A stretch of 64,000 nucleotides of DNA from Flavobacterium ginsenosidimutans. Its GTDB lineage: Bacteria > Bacteroidota > Bacteroidia > Flavobacteriales > Flavobacteriaceae. The notes beneath the pieces were generated by a model, which saw only the letters and a program-made list of their open reading frames with translations, did no database searches and was not told the origin of the DNA. Of this stretch, positions 33,755-44,400 are shown piece after piece. The DNA is taken from assembly GCF_003254625.1 (NCBI RefSeq), contig NZ_QJRJ01000077.1, positions 1 to 64,000 on the forward strand, given 5' to 3'. A program made the translations under genes and the position numbers. Numbering within the stretch: position 1 is the first letter of the stretch; the number at the start of each line of letters is the position of its first letter.

Positions 33755-35746
33755 TTAAGCTTTTTTTAGAACAATTTTTTCATTTTGGCTTACGATAATC
33801 TTTTGAAAAAACTCTTTAAGCATTTCGTAATCCTCAGCTGCAAAAATACTATTGTTAATTTCTTTTATGCTCACAATTTGAATTTTGTTTTCTACAACTG
33901 AAAAATTTAAGAGAAATGACATTTGCTTGTCTTCTGAAGTAATTCTCACTGGTTTCGGAACTGATTCTATGGCGTAACCGTCTGGAATTTCAATGCTAAG
34001 ACTAAACTTTTCTGAATTTTTATAGCCGAAATAAACAGGCATTTGTCTCTTTTCTTGATTAAATGGATTTTTACTTTTTGTAAAAAACAATAATGGGTTT
34101 ACAAAAATTTTTCCTCCAATGATTTCTGTCTGTCCATTTGAAACAAAAGAAAAAGTCTCGACAATAGGCTGTCCAACATTTGATTTCTTGTTTTCGATTC
34201 TATAATTTGAAATTGTCAAACCTCCAAGTTCTTCCTCAAATTTCTCTAAATAATTGTCCTCCGATTTTGCATTATTCTCTACTCTAAATCGGTATGCATC
34301 GTAATCTGTTCGCTGAATTCTTGCACTACCATCCATTTTCCCTTCAGGACTAATTTTAACCATCAAATTAAAATTTTCTCTAGATGCCAAGGCTGGATCT
34401 AATTCTATTTCTTGCGAAGTCCCATCTTTTCTTACCAATCTTCCCTTCCAATTTAAGGTGTTTAATGGCAAAATATTAGGAGAGGTAAATTTGTGCGTTG
34501 CATCGAGCAAAGTTAATTTTCCATCAATTTCGGCAGCGGCAACTATGTAATTAAATCCTGCTCGTGTAGGGTAAACTGGCAATCCGTTTTCAACTGTGCT
34601 GACTAAAACTGGATTTGCAGTAACTCCAGCCATTCGAAGCATATTTATTAGAATAAAATTGATTTCGGCAACATTTCCCGTTTGATCTTGATAGGCTTTT
34701 TTGACACCTTTGTCAGTGTAACAGCCATAGGTTTCATTCCAATTCATTCGATTCTGAACATAGGTAAAAACAAGTTTTAATCGTTCATTTTGGGATTCTA
34801 CATTAGCCAATAATTTTTTTAAATCTTCAGCAAAGAAAAGTGTTTCGTTTAATTGTTTTCCAAAATCATCATCTTTAAAGATTGTTTTTGCAACACCTTC
34901 CCAAGTTACACTGTAATCTTTAACGGGCTGTTCTGGCAGACGAACTCTTTCAAGCTCTTGCTGAATACTTCCGCGGTAATTTTCCAAATTATTTACATAA
35001 GGTTCATCTTTCAATGCAGGAATATCTTTTCCTGTATAGTATGATTCGATTTGTTTGTAAGTAAATGAATTTGTCTGGTTGAAATTGTTATCGTAACTCT
35101 GTGATCCGTTTGTTAATTTTGCTTCTGTTTCAAGCGGAATTCCTCCAATTAAAATAGGTTTATAAATATAGAATTCAGGGATTTGAGTTTTATAATAAAA
35201 ATAATTAACTGGAATTTTGAACTGAATATCAAAATCAGGAAACTTTACCAGATTTTCAGATTTCAAAACATATTTATATTCTATAATAGAGCCCACTTTT
35301 ACATTTGGTAAAGTGATTGTTTTCTCTTTCCAGTATTTATTAATTTTATTTTTAAATTCTCCTTGATTTTCAAGTTTCGTCTTTACAATACTTCCATTTT
35401 CTAAGTTATAGGTTACTGCTTCTGAGAATTCTAAACGGTCGTCATTTAGATTTTCATATCCAATATAAAAGCGCACTTTTTGATCGGCCCAACTCAAGCC
35501 TTCTTTTTTATAAATTTTGATTTTTACCTCGCAAATATGATTTGCAATAAAACCTGTATTTCGGTCGTATGTAAAATATGTTCTTCCCTTTTTAAACAAG
35601 ATAGCAGCTGGTGCGCTGCTATCTTTAGGATGAATATTTTCTTTAAGTTCTGCTATTGTTACTTTTCCAAGCTCATAATTTTGAGCTTGTGTATTTGTAA
35701 TGCTCCAAAAGAAAGCAATGCAAATTAGAAATGATCTTATAAACAT
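33755..35746 (-). CDS. DUF3857 protein with transglutaminase-like domain, catalytic residues replaced
   Basis: A 663-residue secreted protein: signal peptide (about 1-21), DUF3857 domain (about 50-220), transglutaminase-like region (about 290-440) and a C-terminal DUF2569/DUF3858-like beta domain. The position of the catalytic Cys is Val359 (TGNVAEIN), and that of the His is Tyr400 (FNYIVAAAE). The Asp side LLDAT remains. Compare the neighbour at 37795, which keeps Cys and His. Probably a non-enzymatic member. The stop is 1 base from the start of the paralogue upstream. Confidence 0.85.
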   Translation of the reverse strand: MFIRSFLICIAFFWSITNTQAQNYELGKVTIAELKENIHPKDSSAPAAILFKKGRTYFTYDRNTGFIANHICEVKIKIYKKEGLSWADQKVRFYIGYENLNDDRLEFSEAVTYNLENGSIVKTKLENQGEFKNKINKYWKEKTITLPNVKVGSIIEYKYVLKSENLVKFPDFDIQFKIPVNYFYYKTQIPEFYIYKPILIGGIPLETEAKLTNGSQSYDNNFNQTNSFTYKQIESYYTGKDIPALKDEPYVNNLENYRGSIQQELERVRLPEQPVKDYSVTWEGVAKTIFKDDDFGKQLNETLFFAEDLKKLLANVESQNERLKLVFTYVQNRMNWNETYGCYTDKGVKKAYQDQTGNVAEINFILINMLRMAGVTANPVLVSTVENGLPVYPTRAGFNYIVAAAEIDGKLTLLDATHKFTSPNILPLNTLNWKGRLVRKDGTSQEIELDPALASRENFNLMVKISPEGKMDGSARIQRTDYDAYRFRVENNAKSEDNYLEKFEEELGGLTISNYRIENKKSNVGQPIVETFSFVSNGQTEIIGGKIFVNPLLFFTKSKNPFNQEKRQMPVYFGYKNSEKFSLSIEIPDGYAIESVPKPVRITSEDKQMSFLLNFSVVENKIQIVSIKEINNSIFAAEDYEMLKEFFQKIIVSQNEKIVLKKA

Positions 35747-35747
35747 A

Positions 35748-37760
35748 TTAAATGCGTTTTAAAACAATTTTTTCGGTTTCTTTCGCAACCATTCCTTTGT
35801 AATACTCTTTCAGCATTTCATATTGTTCTGTATTAATAATTGCCTCATTGATCTGATTGACAATCATCAATTGTAAAACATCGCCATTTGCAGCAATATT
35901 AAATTTAAAACTTCCCAGATTGTTTTCCATACTATAAGCAACAGCAGTTGGCAATGTTTCTACTGCAAAACCTTCTGGAATTTTAATTGTGATATTGTAT
36001 TTATCCATAAATGGATAACCAAAATCTACTGGATACTCGCGAGATTCTTGTTTAAATGGATTCTTGTCTTGACTAAAGAATAACATTGGACTAACATAAA
36101 TCTTACCACCGATAATTTCGCATAAATCGTTTCCAGTAAATGAATAAGTCTCAAGTGTTGGAGAAAGTAACTCTTTTTCGTTTGTTCTTGAATATTCGCT
36201 TACCTCAATTTTTCCATTGTTATTTTCTAATTTTTCAAGATATTCTTCTTCTTTTAGTTTTTCGAAGTTTTCTCTGGCGATCATAGCGTTATAATCTGTG
36301 CATTGTCTTCTTGCTTTTCCAGTAACTTTTCCTTCAGCATTGATGTCATAATTCATGAAAACAAAATCATTTGATGTCTTTTTAGGCATTAAATCTATTT
36401 CTTGTGAAGAGCCATCTTTTCTGATTAATCTTCCAAGCCAATTTAATGTTCTAAAAGGAAGAACATTTGGAATCGAATATTTATCAGTTGCATCCAATAA
36501 AATATATCCGTCTGGTGTTTCAATAGCAGCAATTACATAATTAAAAGCATTTCTATTTGGGAACAATGCAATTCCATTAGAACGTGTACTAACTAAAACC
36601 GGATTTGCTGTTAAACCCGAAGAACGAAGCATTGCAGTAAGCATTAAATTGATATCTGCAATATTTCCTGTTTTTTCTTTATATGCTTTTTTAACTCCGC
36701 TATCACAGCTGTAACCTGTATAGCCATTCCATTTTATGGTTGCTTTCACATAATTGAAAATGGCCCAAATTCTTTCATCCTGCCCATTTAATCCAGTCAG
36801 AACTTTTTTCAAATCCTCTTCAAAATATCCTGTTTTGTTTAACTCTGGACCAAAATCATCATATTCGTAGATCGTTCTTACCACTGAATTCCAATCTGTA
36901 GAGTATTCTTTTATTGGACTATTTGGAAAGTGAGTCAACGACAATTCGTGCTGAACACTTGCTGTATAATTATCAATATTATTCACAAAACTTTCATCTT
37001 TCAACGCTGGAAAATCTTGTGCTACATACGTTACTTCAGTTTCTAAATAATCAATTTTATCTGAAGAGAAACTAGTTCCAGACACCAGTCCTACGTTTCT
37101 TTCTTTACTATTGATCGTTATCGATTTCGGATTTTTTAATGTTGTAGCTTTTGGAAATAAATATCCTTTTTGTACCGGTTTAAAGACATAATATTCTGGA
37201 TAAGCGACTTTAAGTTCTGAATAGTTTACAGGAATTGACGTTTGAAAATCCCAGTCACGTATGATTCCTTCGTTAGGACATTTTATAGTATAACGAAATT
37301 CGATTACAGATCCTTCTTTTACATTTGGCATCGTAATCTTTTTTTGCCCTCTGTATTTAGAAATGACTTCATCAAAAGATCCGTCGCTTTTTAATTTTGT
37401 TTTCTCTATTTTACCATTCACTAAATTATAAGTATTTGCATCTGTAAAAAACACACGTTCTTTTAAGTTAGTAGTGTTGTAATACCAAACTTGCTGGTTT
37501 GCCCATTCATAGCCTTCTTTTTTATAAATTTTGATACGGGTTTCTACTTCGGTCATCATGTAAAAACCATCATTTTGATCGAACTCCATTCTTGAAACTC
37601 CTTTTTTGTAAAGAACTGCTGCTACTGCTGAAGTATCTTTTGGATGGACTTTCTGTTCCAATTCTGCAACAGAAACCTTTCCTAATTTGAATTCCTGAGA
37701 AATCGCTTTGGGAGCGATTAATAGAATCACAGAGAGGCTAAATAGTTTAATAATTTTCAT
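35748..37760 (-). CDS. DUF3857 protein with transglutaminase-like domain, catalytic residues replaced
   Basis: A 670-residue paralogue of the previous gene with the same domain order and a signal peptide (about 1-21). The Cys position is Ile367 (TGNIADIN) and the His position Tyr408 (FNYVIAAIE), with LLDATDKY retained. The two pseudoenzyme-like genes are separated by a single base and resemble each other more than the third copy, so a recent duplication is likely. Role unknown. Confidence 0.85.
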   Translation of the reverse strand: MKIIKLFSLSVILLIAPKAISQEFKLGKVSVAELEQKVHPKDTSAVAAVLYKKGVSRMEFDQNDGFYMMTEVETRIKIYKKEGYEWANQQVWYYNTTNLKERVFFTDANTYNLVNGKIEKTKLKSDGSFDEVISKYRGQKKITMPNVKEGSVIEFRYTIKCPNEGIIRDWDFQTSIPVNYSELKVAYPEYYVFKPVQKGYLFPKATTLKNPKSITINSKERNVGLVSGTSFSSDKIDYLETEVTYVAQDFPALKDESFVNNIDNYTASVQHELSLTHFPNSPIKEYSTDWNSVVRTIYEYDDFGPELNKTGYFEEDLKKVLTGLNGQDERIWAIFNYVKATIKWNGYTGYSCDSGVKKAYKEKTGNIADINLMLTAMLRSSGLTANPVLVSTRSNGIALFPNRNAFNYVIAAIETPDGYILLDATDKYSIPNVLPFRTLNWLGRLIRKDGSSQEIDLMPKKTSNDFVFMNYDINAEGKVTGKARRQCTDYNAMIARENFEKLKEEEYLEKLENNNGKIEVSEYSRTNEKELLSPTLETYSFTGNDLCEIIGGKIYVSPMLFFSQDKNPFKQESREYPVDFGYPFMDKYNITIKIPEGFAVETLPTAVAYSMENNLGSFKFNIAANGDVLQLMIVNQINEAIINTEQYEMLKEYYKGMVAKETEKIVLKRI

Positions 37761-37794
37761 TGGTAATTCTTGGTTTATATTGGTTATAATTGGT

Positions 37795-39702
37795 TTAATT
37801 TTTTGTCAATATTATTTTGGCATTATCGTTTCTAGAGACCTGCTCCATAAACAAACGGTATTCGTCATATTCTTTATTCGAATATTTACCTTTGTTAAGG
37901 AACATTGACCTTTTATACGTTAGTTTGTTATTTTCTTTTTTTATGATTTCGGTTTTATATTCACCAAATTTTCCTTTTAACTCATAATTTGAAGGAAGAA
38001 ATTCGATACTGTAACCTGCAGGAAGGCTGATTTCGATTTCATCTGTATCCAAATATCCGCGCTGGATTTGAAATGGATTTTTACGATTTCTCATTCGTTT
38101 TATATTTCCCGTATATTGATTAAATGCATCAACTACAAAAATCATTTTATTGCCAGAAAGTGTTCCGTAATTTGAAGCACTTACTTGAATATCTTCTGTA
38201 AAACGAACATTTTCTTTATCGTTGGTAAAAGTTATTTTACCTAATTTTAAGTTATTGATATTATCCCAGTAATCTTTGTAGTGCTCCTCTTTTTCATTCG
38301 GCTGCATGGTTTCTACTCGAGATTTAGAAGCATATTGACTTCCTCGTGAAGCTATTTTTAAAACTCCCGAAAAATTCCCAGTTTCATCAATGGTATAAGT
38401 TCCTTTTCCATCTTGAGTATTTCCTTTGTCATCGTAGATTTTAGTGCGGACAATTTCTCCGCCTTCAGGTTTTACAACCAAAACATCGCGATCATCTGTA
38501 AAAACACCTTGATATCCAAACGGATCATCTTGACTTGTACATTCTAACCAGATATAATTATTCTCATTTGGGACCGCTAAAATCATGTGGTTTCCTTGCA
38601 TCGAAACAAAATCAGATTGAATATCTGACTTGTAGCGATCTCCATATAAAATAGTATTATAAGACGGAACATCTACAACCTCCAAAAGTGCTTTTGTATA
38701 ATTTGATAATGCTTTACAATCACCATAACCTAAACGATCTACATCGCTTGCCAACATTGGTTTCCATCCGCCAATTCCAACGGCAATATTTACATATCTG
38801 GATTTCTTTTGGACATAATCATAAATAATCTTTGCTTTCTTAACAGGATCTTTTTCGTTCCCAACCAAAGCTTTGATTTTTACTTTTGTCTCTTCTGGCA
38901 AAATGGTAGTTCCTGTTAAGATTTTTTCTCCATACCATTTACCAAATGCTTCCCATGTTGTAGCTTTTCCATCAACTCCTTCTAAATGGAAATTCTCTAA
39001 TCCCATCATGACTTTAGGAAAAAGGTCTGATGGATTAGGACTAAGATCTTCTTGTTTTTGAGCAACAAGATTGGTAGCTAAATAACTTAGTTTGGTATCT
39101 GTCTCTTCTGTCTTTTTAATATTGAAACCGTTAAAACGGAACTCTTTCTTTTTAAAACCCAAGTCTTTAGGAAAAGTAACATTCAGAACACATTTTTCTA
39201 CACTTAAGTAATAACCACCTAAAAAATACCATTGTGGTATAAATGCAGTATTCGAAGTTTCAACTTCGCATGTATAGACAATAGTAAAAGGATATGAAAT
39301 TGGAGTATAATCTAAGTAAAGCACACGGTTATCTGAAAAAAGAGTACTGCCACTTACCGCGCTTTGATCTTTAAAATCTTTTCGTTTGATTTTTTTTATT
39401 TCGTTTCCGAATGCATCATAAACAATTGCTTCAATATTTTTGATTGAAGTTGTTTTATCATAATGACTAAAGGCGTCAATATCATTTAGTCCTTTATCAT
39501 TTAAAACAGAAACTATTCTTTGAGTTTTGATGTTCATGCTTCTTTGCGAAGCAATAAGGATATCCATCTGGTCTAATCGAAGGACAGCATTGGCATTTTG
39601 CTTAAGACTATCGGGTATTGATAGTATAGAATAATCGCTCTTTTGAGCAGAAGAATTAACAAGAAATAAGAAAAAAAAGAATGCGCAAAAGAGTTTTTTC
39701 AT
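37795..39702 (-). CDS. DUF3857 protein with intact transglutaminase-like triad
   Basis: A 635-residue secreted protein (signal peptide about 1-19), first gene of the DUF3857 group. The transglutaminase core is intact: GYGDCKALSNY (Cys329), GNHMILAVP (His372) and WLECTSQDDP. The N-terminal DUF3857 region and C-terminal beta domain match the two paralogues. Substrate unknown; related domains act as proteases or cross-linking enzymes in the envelope. The promoter is at 39719-39752. Confidence 0.87.
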   Translation of the reverse strand: MKKLFCAFFFFLFLVNSSAQKSDYSILSIPDSLKQNANAVLRLDQMDILIASQRSMNIKTQRIVSVLNDKGLNDIDAFSHYDKTTSIKNIEAIVYDAFGNEIKKIKRKDFKDQSAVSGSTLFSDNRVLYLDYTPISYPFTIVYTCEVETSNTAFIPQWYFLGGYYLSVEKCVLNVTFPKDLGFKKKEFRFNGFNIKKTEETDTKLSYLATNLVAQKQEDLSPNPSDLFPKVMMGLENFHLEGVDGKATTWEAFGKWYGEKILTGTTILPEETKVKIKALVGNEKDPVKKAKIIYDYVQKKSRYVNIAVGIGGWKPMLASDVDRLGYGDCKALSNYTKALLEVVDVPSYNTILYGDRYKSDIQSDFVSMQGNHMILAVPNENNYIWLECTSQDDPFGYQGVFTDDRDVLVVKPEGGEIVRTKIYDDKGNTQDGKGTYTIDETGNFSGVLKIASRGSQYASKSRVETMQPNEKEEHYKDYWDNINNLKLGKITFTNDKENVRFTEDIQVSASNYGTLSGNKMIFVVDAFNQYTGNIKRMRNRKNPFQIQRGYLDTDEIEISLPAGYSIEFLPSNYELKGKFGEYKTEIIKKENNKLTYKRSMFLNKGKYSNKEYDEYRLFMEQVSRNDNAKIILTKN

Positions 39703-39718
39703 TAGTAAGTATTTTCGT

Positions 39719-39752
39719 CAAATATATATTTTTTTGCGAAATCCTTAACAAA
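39719..39752 (-). promoter_or_regulatory. Promoter of the DUF3857 operon
   Basis: Minus strand TTTG (39752-39749), 22-base spacer, TATATTTG (39726-39719), 17 bases before the ATG. Confidence 0.6.
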
Positions 39753-39766
39753 TGTTTAATAATATT

Positions 39767-40219
39767 TTACTCCTTGTTTTTACTATCCATTACAATAGTT
39801 ACAGGTCCATCATTTAGAAGATTTACTTTCATATCTGCGCCAAAAATTCCAGTTTGTACTTTCTTGCCAAACTCTTTTTCCAGAGATTTTACAAAGTTCT
39901 CGTAAGTTGGAATTGCAAAATCTGGCTTTGAAGCTTTTATATAAGATGGGCGATTTCCTTTTTTGGTTGATGCATGAAGCGTAAACTGACTCACGACAAT
40001 AATATCGCCATCAATATCCTGAACCGAACAGTTCATAACATCATTTTCGTCACCAAAGATTCTCATTTTTATGATTTTCCCAGCAAGCCAATCAATATCT
40101 TCCTGTGTATCGGCATCTTCTATTCCGACTAAAACCAATAAACCTTTTTTAATATCTGCAACAATATTAGAATCGACAGTTACAGATGCTTGAGAAACTC
40201 TTTGAACGACTACTTTCAT
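39767..40219 (-). CDS. dtd: D-aminoacyl-tRNA deacylase
   Basis: A 150-residue enzyme that removes D-amino acids from mischarged tRNA. MKVVVQRVSQASVTVD starts the protein. The active-site motif SQFTLHA is near 78-84 and the cross-subunit motif NDGPVTI near 137-143, both canonical. Full length. It lies downstream of rsgA in the same orientation with a repeat-rich gap between. Confidence 0.96.
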   Translation of the reverse strand: MKVVVQRVSQASVTVDSNIVADIKKGLLVLVGIEDADTQEDIDWLAGKIIKMRIFGDENDVMNCSVQDIDGDIIVVSQFTLHASTKKGNRPSYIKASKPDFAIPTYENFVKSLEKEFGKKVQTGIFGADMKVNLLNDGPVTIVMDSKNKE

Positions 40220-40367
40220 AGAAAATTGTGAATTGTGGCTCTATGCCACAGATTAAAGGATTTAACAGATTTTAAATTCTAGCGTTAGATGCACTGCAGT
40301 GCATCTCTACAATGCAAACTTTTCATGTTTCAATTGGAATTCACAATTTACCATTCACAATTCACAA
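40220..40367. repeat. Inverted repeats between dtd and rsgA
   Basis: The gap carries AATTGTGAATTG/CAATTCACAATT-type inverted repeats at its ends and a palindromic GATGCACTGCAGTGCATC in the middle (about 40288-40305). The latter is an 18-base perfect palindrome. No gene. Confidence 0.6.
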
Positions 40368-41345
40368 TTATTTTCTTGTTTCATCACTCGCAGCGCGATC
40401 TTCGCCATACGTATCGGTACGGTAATGCTCTTCGTCACCTTCAAGGATTTTAAGATAACTATTGTAACGTGACCACGCAATTTCGTCTTTTTCTAAAGCT
40501 GTTTTGATTGCACAATGCGGTTCTTCTTTATGTAAACAGTTGTTAAACTTACATTGATCTTTGAGTTTGAAGAACTCTGGAAAGTATCCGCTAATTTCTG
40601 ATGGTTCCATGTCTACAATTCCAAAACCTTTAATTCCTGGTGTATCGATAATTCGGGCATCAAAAGACAAATCATACATTTCAGCAAAAGTAGTTGTGTG
40701 CTGGCCTTGCTTGCTTTGTTCTGAAATTACTGAAGTTTTTAAATGAAGACTTGGTTCCATTGCATTTACCAAAGTTGATTTTCCAACTCCAGAATGCCCA
40801 GAAAACATACTCACTTTACCCACCATCATTTCTTTTAGCTTGTCAACACCTTTATTTTCAGTTGATGAAATTCGAAGGCATTTATATCCAATTTCAGAAT
40901 AAATATGCTGAAGATAAAGCTGATCATCTAAAGTCTGATCGTTTAAAGTATCTATTTTATTAAAAATCAAGATTGCTTCAATTCCGTATGCTTCGGCAGT
41001 TACCAAAAAACGGTCGATAAAACTTGTAGTTGTTGGCGGATTATCAATTGTAATCAACAAGAAAACTTGATCGATATTTGAAGCAATAATATGAATCTGC
41101 TTAGACAAGTTAACCGATTTACGAACGATATAGTTTTTTCGTTCATGAATATTATGAATCGTTCCCGTTACGGCATCTGAAGTTTCGTCTAATTCATAAT
41201 CGACTATATCGCCTACAGCAATAGGATTGGTACTTTTTATACCTTTTATTCTGAATTTCCCTTTCATACGGCATTCCACAAAATCTCCATTTTCAGATTT
41301 TACGGTGTACCAGCTTCCTGTAGATTTATATACGGTTCCTGTCAT
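40368..41345 (-). CDS. rsgA: Ribosome small-subunit-dependent GTPase A
   Basis: A 325-residue circularly permuted GTPase that aids 30S maturation. The N-terminal OB fold (GTVYKSTGSWYTVKSE) is followed by G4 NKID near 135, G1 SGHSGVGKSTLVNAM near 185 and G3 DTPGIKGFG near 240. The C-terminal zinc-binding segment CKFNNCLHKEEPHC is near 275-288. All motifs are intact. Confidence 0.96.
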   Translation of the reverse strand: MTGTVYKSTGSWYTVKSENGDFVECRMKGKFRIKGIKSTNPIAVGDIVDYELDETSDAVTGTIHNIHERKNYIVRKSVNLSKQIHIIASNIDQVFLLITIDNPPTTTSFIDRFLVTAEAYGIEAILIFNKIDTLNDQTLDDQLYLQHIYSEIGYKCLRISSTENKGVDKLKEMMVGKVSMFSGHSGVGKSTLVNAMEPSLHLKTSVISEQSKQGQHTTTFAEMYDLSFDARIIDTPGIKGFGIVDMEPSEISGYFPEFFKLKDQCKFNNCLHKEEPHCAIKTALEKDEIAWSRYNSYLKILEGDEEHYRTDTYGEDRAASDETRK

Positions 41346-41409
41346 TCTTTAATTTTAGATTGCTGATTTTAGATTTTAGATTACGCTTTAAAACCTAAAA
41401 AATAAAAGG

Positions 41410-41436
41410 CAAAATTACGTTTTTAGAATTGAACAA
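41410..41436 (-). promoter_or_regulatory. rsgA promoter
   Basis: Minus strand TTG (41436-41434), 16-base spacer, TAATTTTG (41417-41410), about 65 bases before the ATG. Confidence 0.5.
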
Positions 41437-41485
41437 CGCAACTTCGCCTTTTAAATTTAAAAAGTGAATTCTTAATTTACAGTCT

Positions 41486-44400
41486 TTACCAATTGATCTC
41501 GGCTAGAATCTCATTTTCTTTTACTTTTCCTAACTGAATTGTTTTCAAAGTTTTTGATGTTTTTCCAGCTTTAGTTGTATAAATTTCCAACATTACGGTT
41601 GCAGGACCATTTTCTGTTAATGTGCTTTCGCCAAAATAATTGGTTTTGATTTGATATTTTCCTTTTACCGCATTTCTAATCAAATATTGCTCTGGCCCAT
41701 AACCTTGCGTAAAATCTTTTGAAAATCTTCCGCCAATCTCAGTGTTCTTATGGCTGTAGTAACATTCTTCTCCAGTTGGTTCAATTACATGTAAATCTAA
41801 ATCGACATCCATTTGATTCCAGTTCATTATAATTCTGATATCTACAGGCATTTTTTCAAGATATTTTTTATCTAGTTTACCTGTTTTTAATCCTGGATGT
41901 TCACTCATCAAACGGTTAATATCCATTAAAATAATATCTTCTACACCTTCATATTGTCCACTCATTTCTCCATAATAATTTACTTCTAGAGATTTTACCA
42001 ATTCGTCAAAAGCTGCCTGATATTTTCCTGCATCTTCAAGAGCCAATGCATAATCCCTTAAACTTTGTGGTTCATGCGCTCTCCATTTTGCCACTTGTTT
42101 TGCCGTAAATACTGCATCATCATAATCTTTCCATTGACGTAAAGTATAAGTAAGTGTTTTATAAAGCTGATGATTTTCTAAACCTAAATCGGCAATATTG
42201 CTGATTACTTGTAACGCTTTTTTCACGTCACCTTGATTATAGAAAAAATGTGCTACATCAAAATAAAAGCTCGGATTTCGTTCTTGTGATTTTCTAAGTT
42301 CAAAATACAAATCATATTGTTTTTCTTTTGGTGCTGAGGCTAAAGCTTTTAAATACAATCTGTCTGGATTCCAGATTTTATCTTTGTTTTTAGAATCAAA
42401 AGTTAGTGTATCAGTAACAGAATAATTTAAGGATGATACTGTCTCATTTCTTGTGTCAACTGCAACTCCCGCAACTCTTCCTTGCAATTTTTGCTGTACA
42501 TCTCCATCCCTTGCAATAATTTGGCTAGAATTTGTGGTCATCCTCGCATATCCTACATAGACTACTTCTTCACTGGCTACTTTTTTATCTTTTATCTCTT
42601 CAATTTTTGGAGCATTATATACCGCATTATCTTCTTCCACAACACTCATTGCTGGAGCAGAGCCTACTGGTTCATCTATTGTTAAAACGGCATCAGGATC
42701 TCCTTTGATCGTTTCATTCGCTTTTTGCTTTTTGTATTTCGCTAAAGCTGCTGGGCTAGTTGTAACATTATTTTTCCACCAAGCATTAATACCTTTAAAA
42801 TAGCTTTCAATACTTCCCCAATTATTTTTTTGTTGTGCCAATGCTCTATCTTGATCTTGTTTCTTAATTAGGTCAAAGTCAGCACGCAATTCTGCAGGTG
42901 GCAAAATATCATACATAATATAATCGCGGACCGTTTCCAGAACAATCAAAGAAGTATTTTTGGTTACGATTCCGAATTTCTTTCCGAGAAGCTCAATTTC
43001 ATCAGCATTTTTAGCATATTCTAATTCAAGATTGGCGATTTTTTTCTGTGCCCAAAGTTTCTCAACATTAATATCAGTTGTGTTTTGAGTTGCTGCATCT
43101 AAAGTTATTTTTCGCTCTAAAACAACATCATTTCCATAACCAAAAAGCAAGGTGATTTCATTTTTTGGATTCAGAGAAATTCCTGAAAAACTAAAATTTC
43201 CAGAAACCGAAGTTCCTTCCATCGGAAATAAATCAGTCAAAGTTAGATTTTCTTTTATGCCTAAAAATTTCAAATTAACATTTGTCAATTTATCCAAAGC
43301 CGTTTCAGCATTTATCTGATTCAAATTGATCAGATTTCCACCTGTTTTCATTGAAGAAAAATTCAAAAAAGCAAAATCCGCAGAAACTGAAGATGTAATG
43401 GCATAAACAGGTTTTTTAGTTTTTGGAAGAAGATTTTCACTCAAAGAAGATAATCCGTCAGAGAAAAATAAATATTCATCTTGATTTTCAAAGTTAATTT
43501 GAGAGAAACGAGTTCCGCCATCGTATTTTGTTTTTTCTAAAATCGCTTTTAATTCAGACCAATTTCCATTCGAAATCACAAATTCTTTTTGTTTCTCAAA
43601 AGTATAATTCAAAAAGTATAAACTCACTTTTGTATTTTTTATCTTCTGAAAATAAGCGTCCAACAAATCCAATTCCTTTTTCAAATCTCGATTTTTGCAA
43701 CTCAATGAATTATCCCAAATCAAACCAATTGAAGCTGGATTTTTTTTAACCATTTTATTTCCTTCAACAAAAGTGTTTCCATAGAAATAATACTGCCCGC
43801 CAACATTTTGGGTCACAACACTTGGAACATTTTGCTGTACTGGAATTTTAAATACTATTTTTTCAGAAGGCTGATAATTTTCTTTTTTTATAGACGCATT
43901 AAAAGACTGATTCCATTTCGAAAAAACAATTTCCTTTTCAGAATCTCCATTTACAGCCGGCTCCGCAGACGCTCCTAAAACCGAAACATTAATTTCAAAT
44001 TTATCTAGTTTTTTAGGATAGCGACTCAACAATTGGTACACCAGATTGTCTTTATCGAAAGCTGAAAGTTCTTCTTCATAACCAATAACAACAATTCGCT
44101 CTCCATTTGGCATCAACGGATAAATTCTCGTTTTAAAGTTGTTCCCATCTACTTTTTCCAACAATCCGGGGTCAACACGTCGATGTTCAATTGCTTCAAA
44201 AACTTGTTTCCCTTTGTTTTTATTTACTGGAACAGCTTCGCGAAGTTTTCCGTTAATATCAATTGCATATCTAGAAACGGAAACATTTTCAGGCAATGGA
44301 AAAATAAGTTCGGCTTCCATTTGGCGTGTTCCAGAATTAAAAAAATGCATTTCAGAAGTGGTATAAGCAATATTGCCAACGACTTTTACATTGACTTTTA

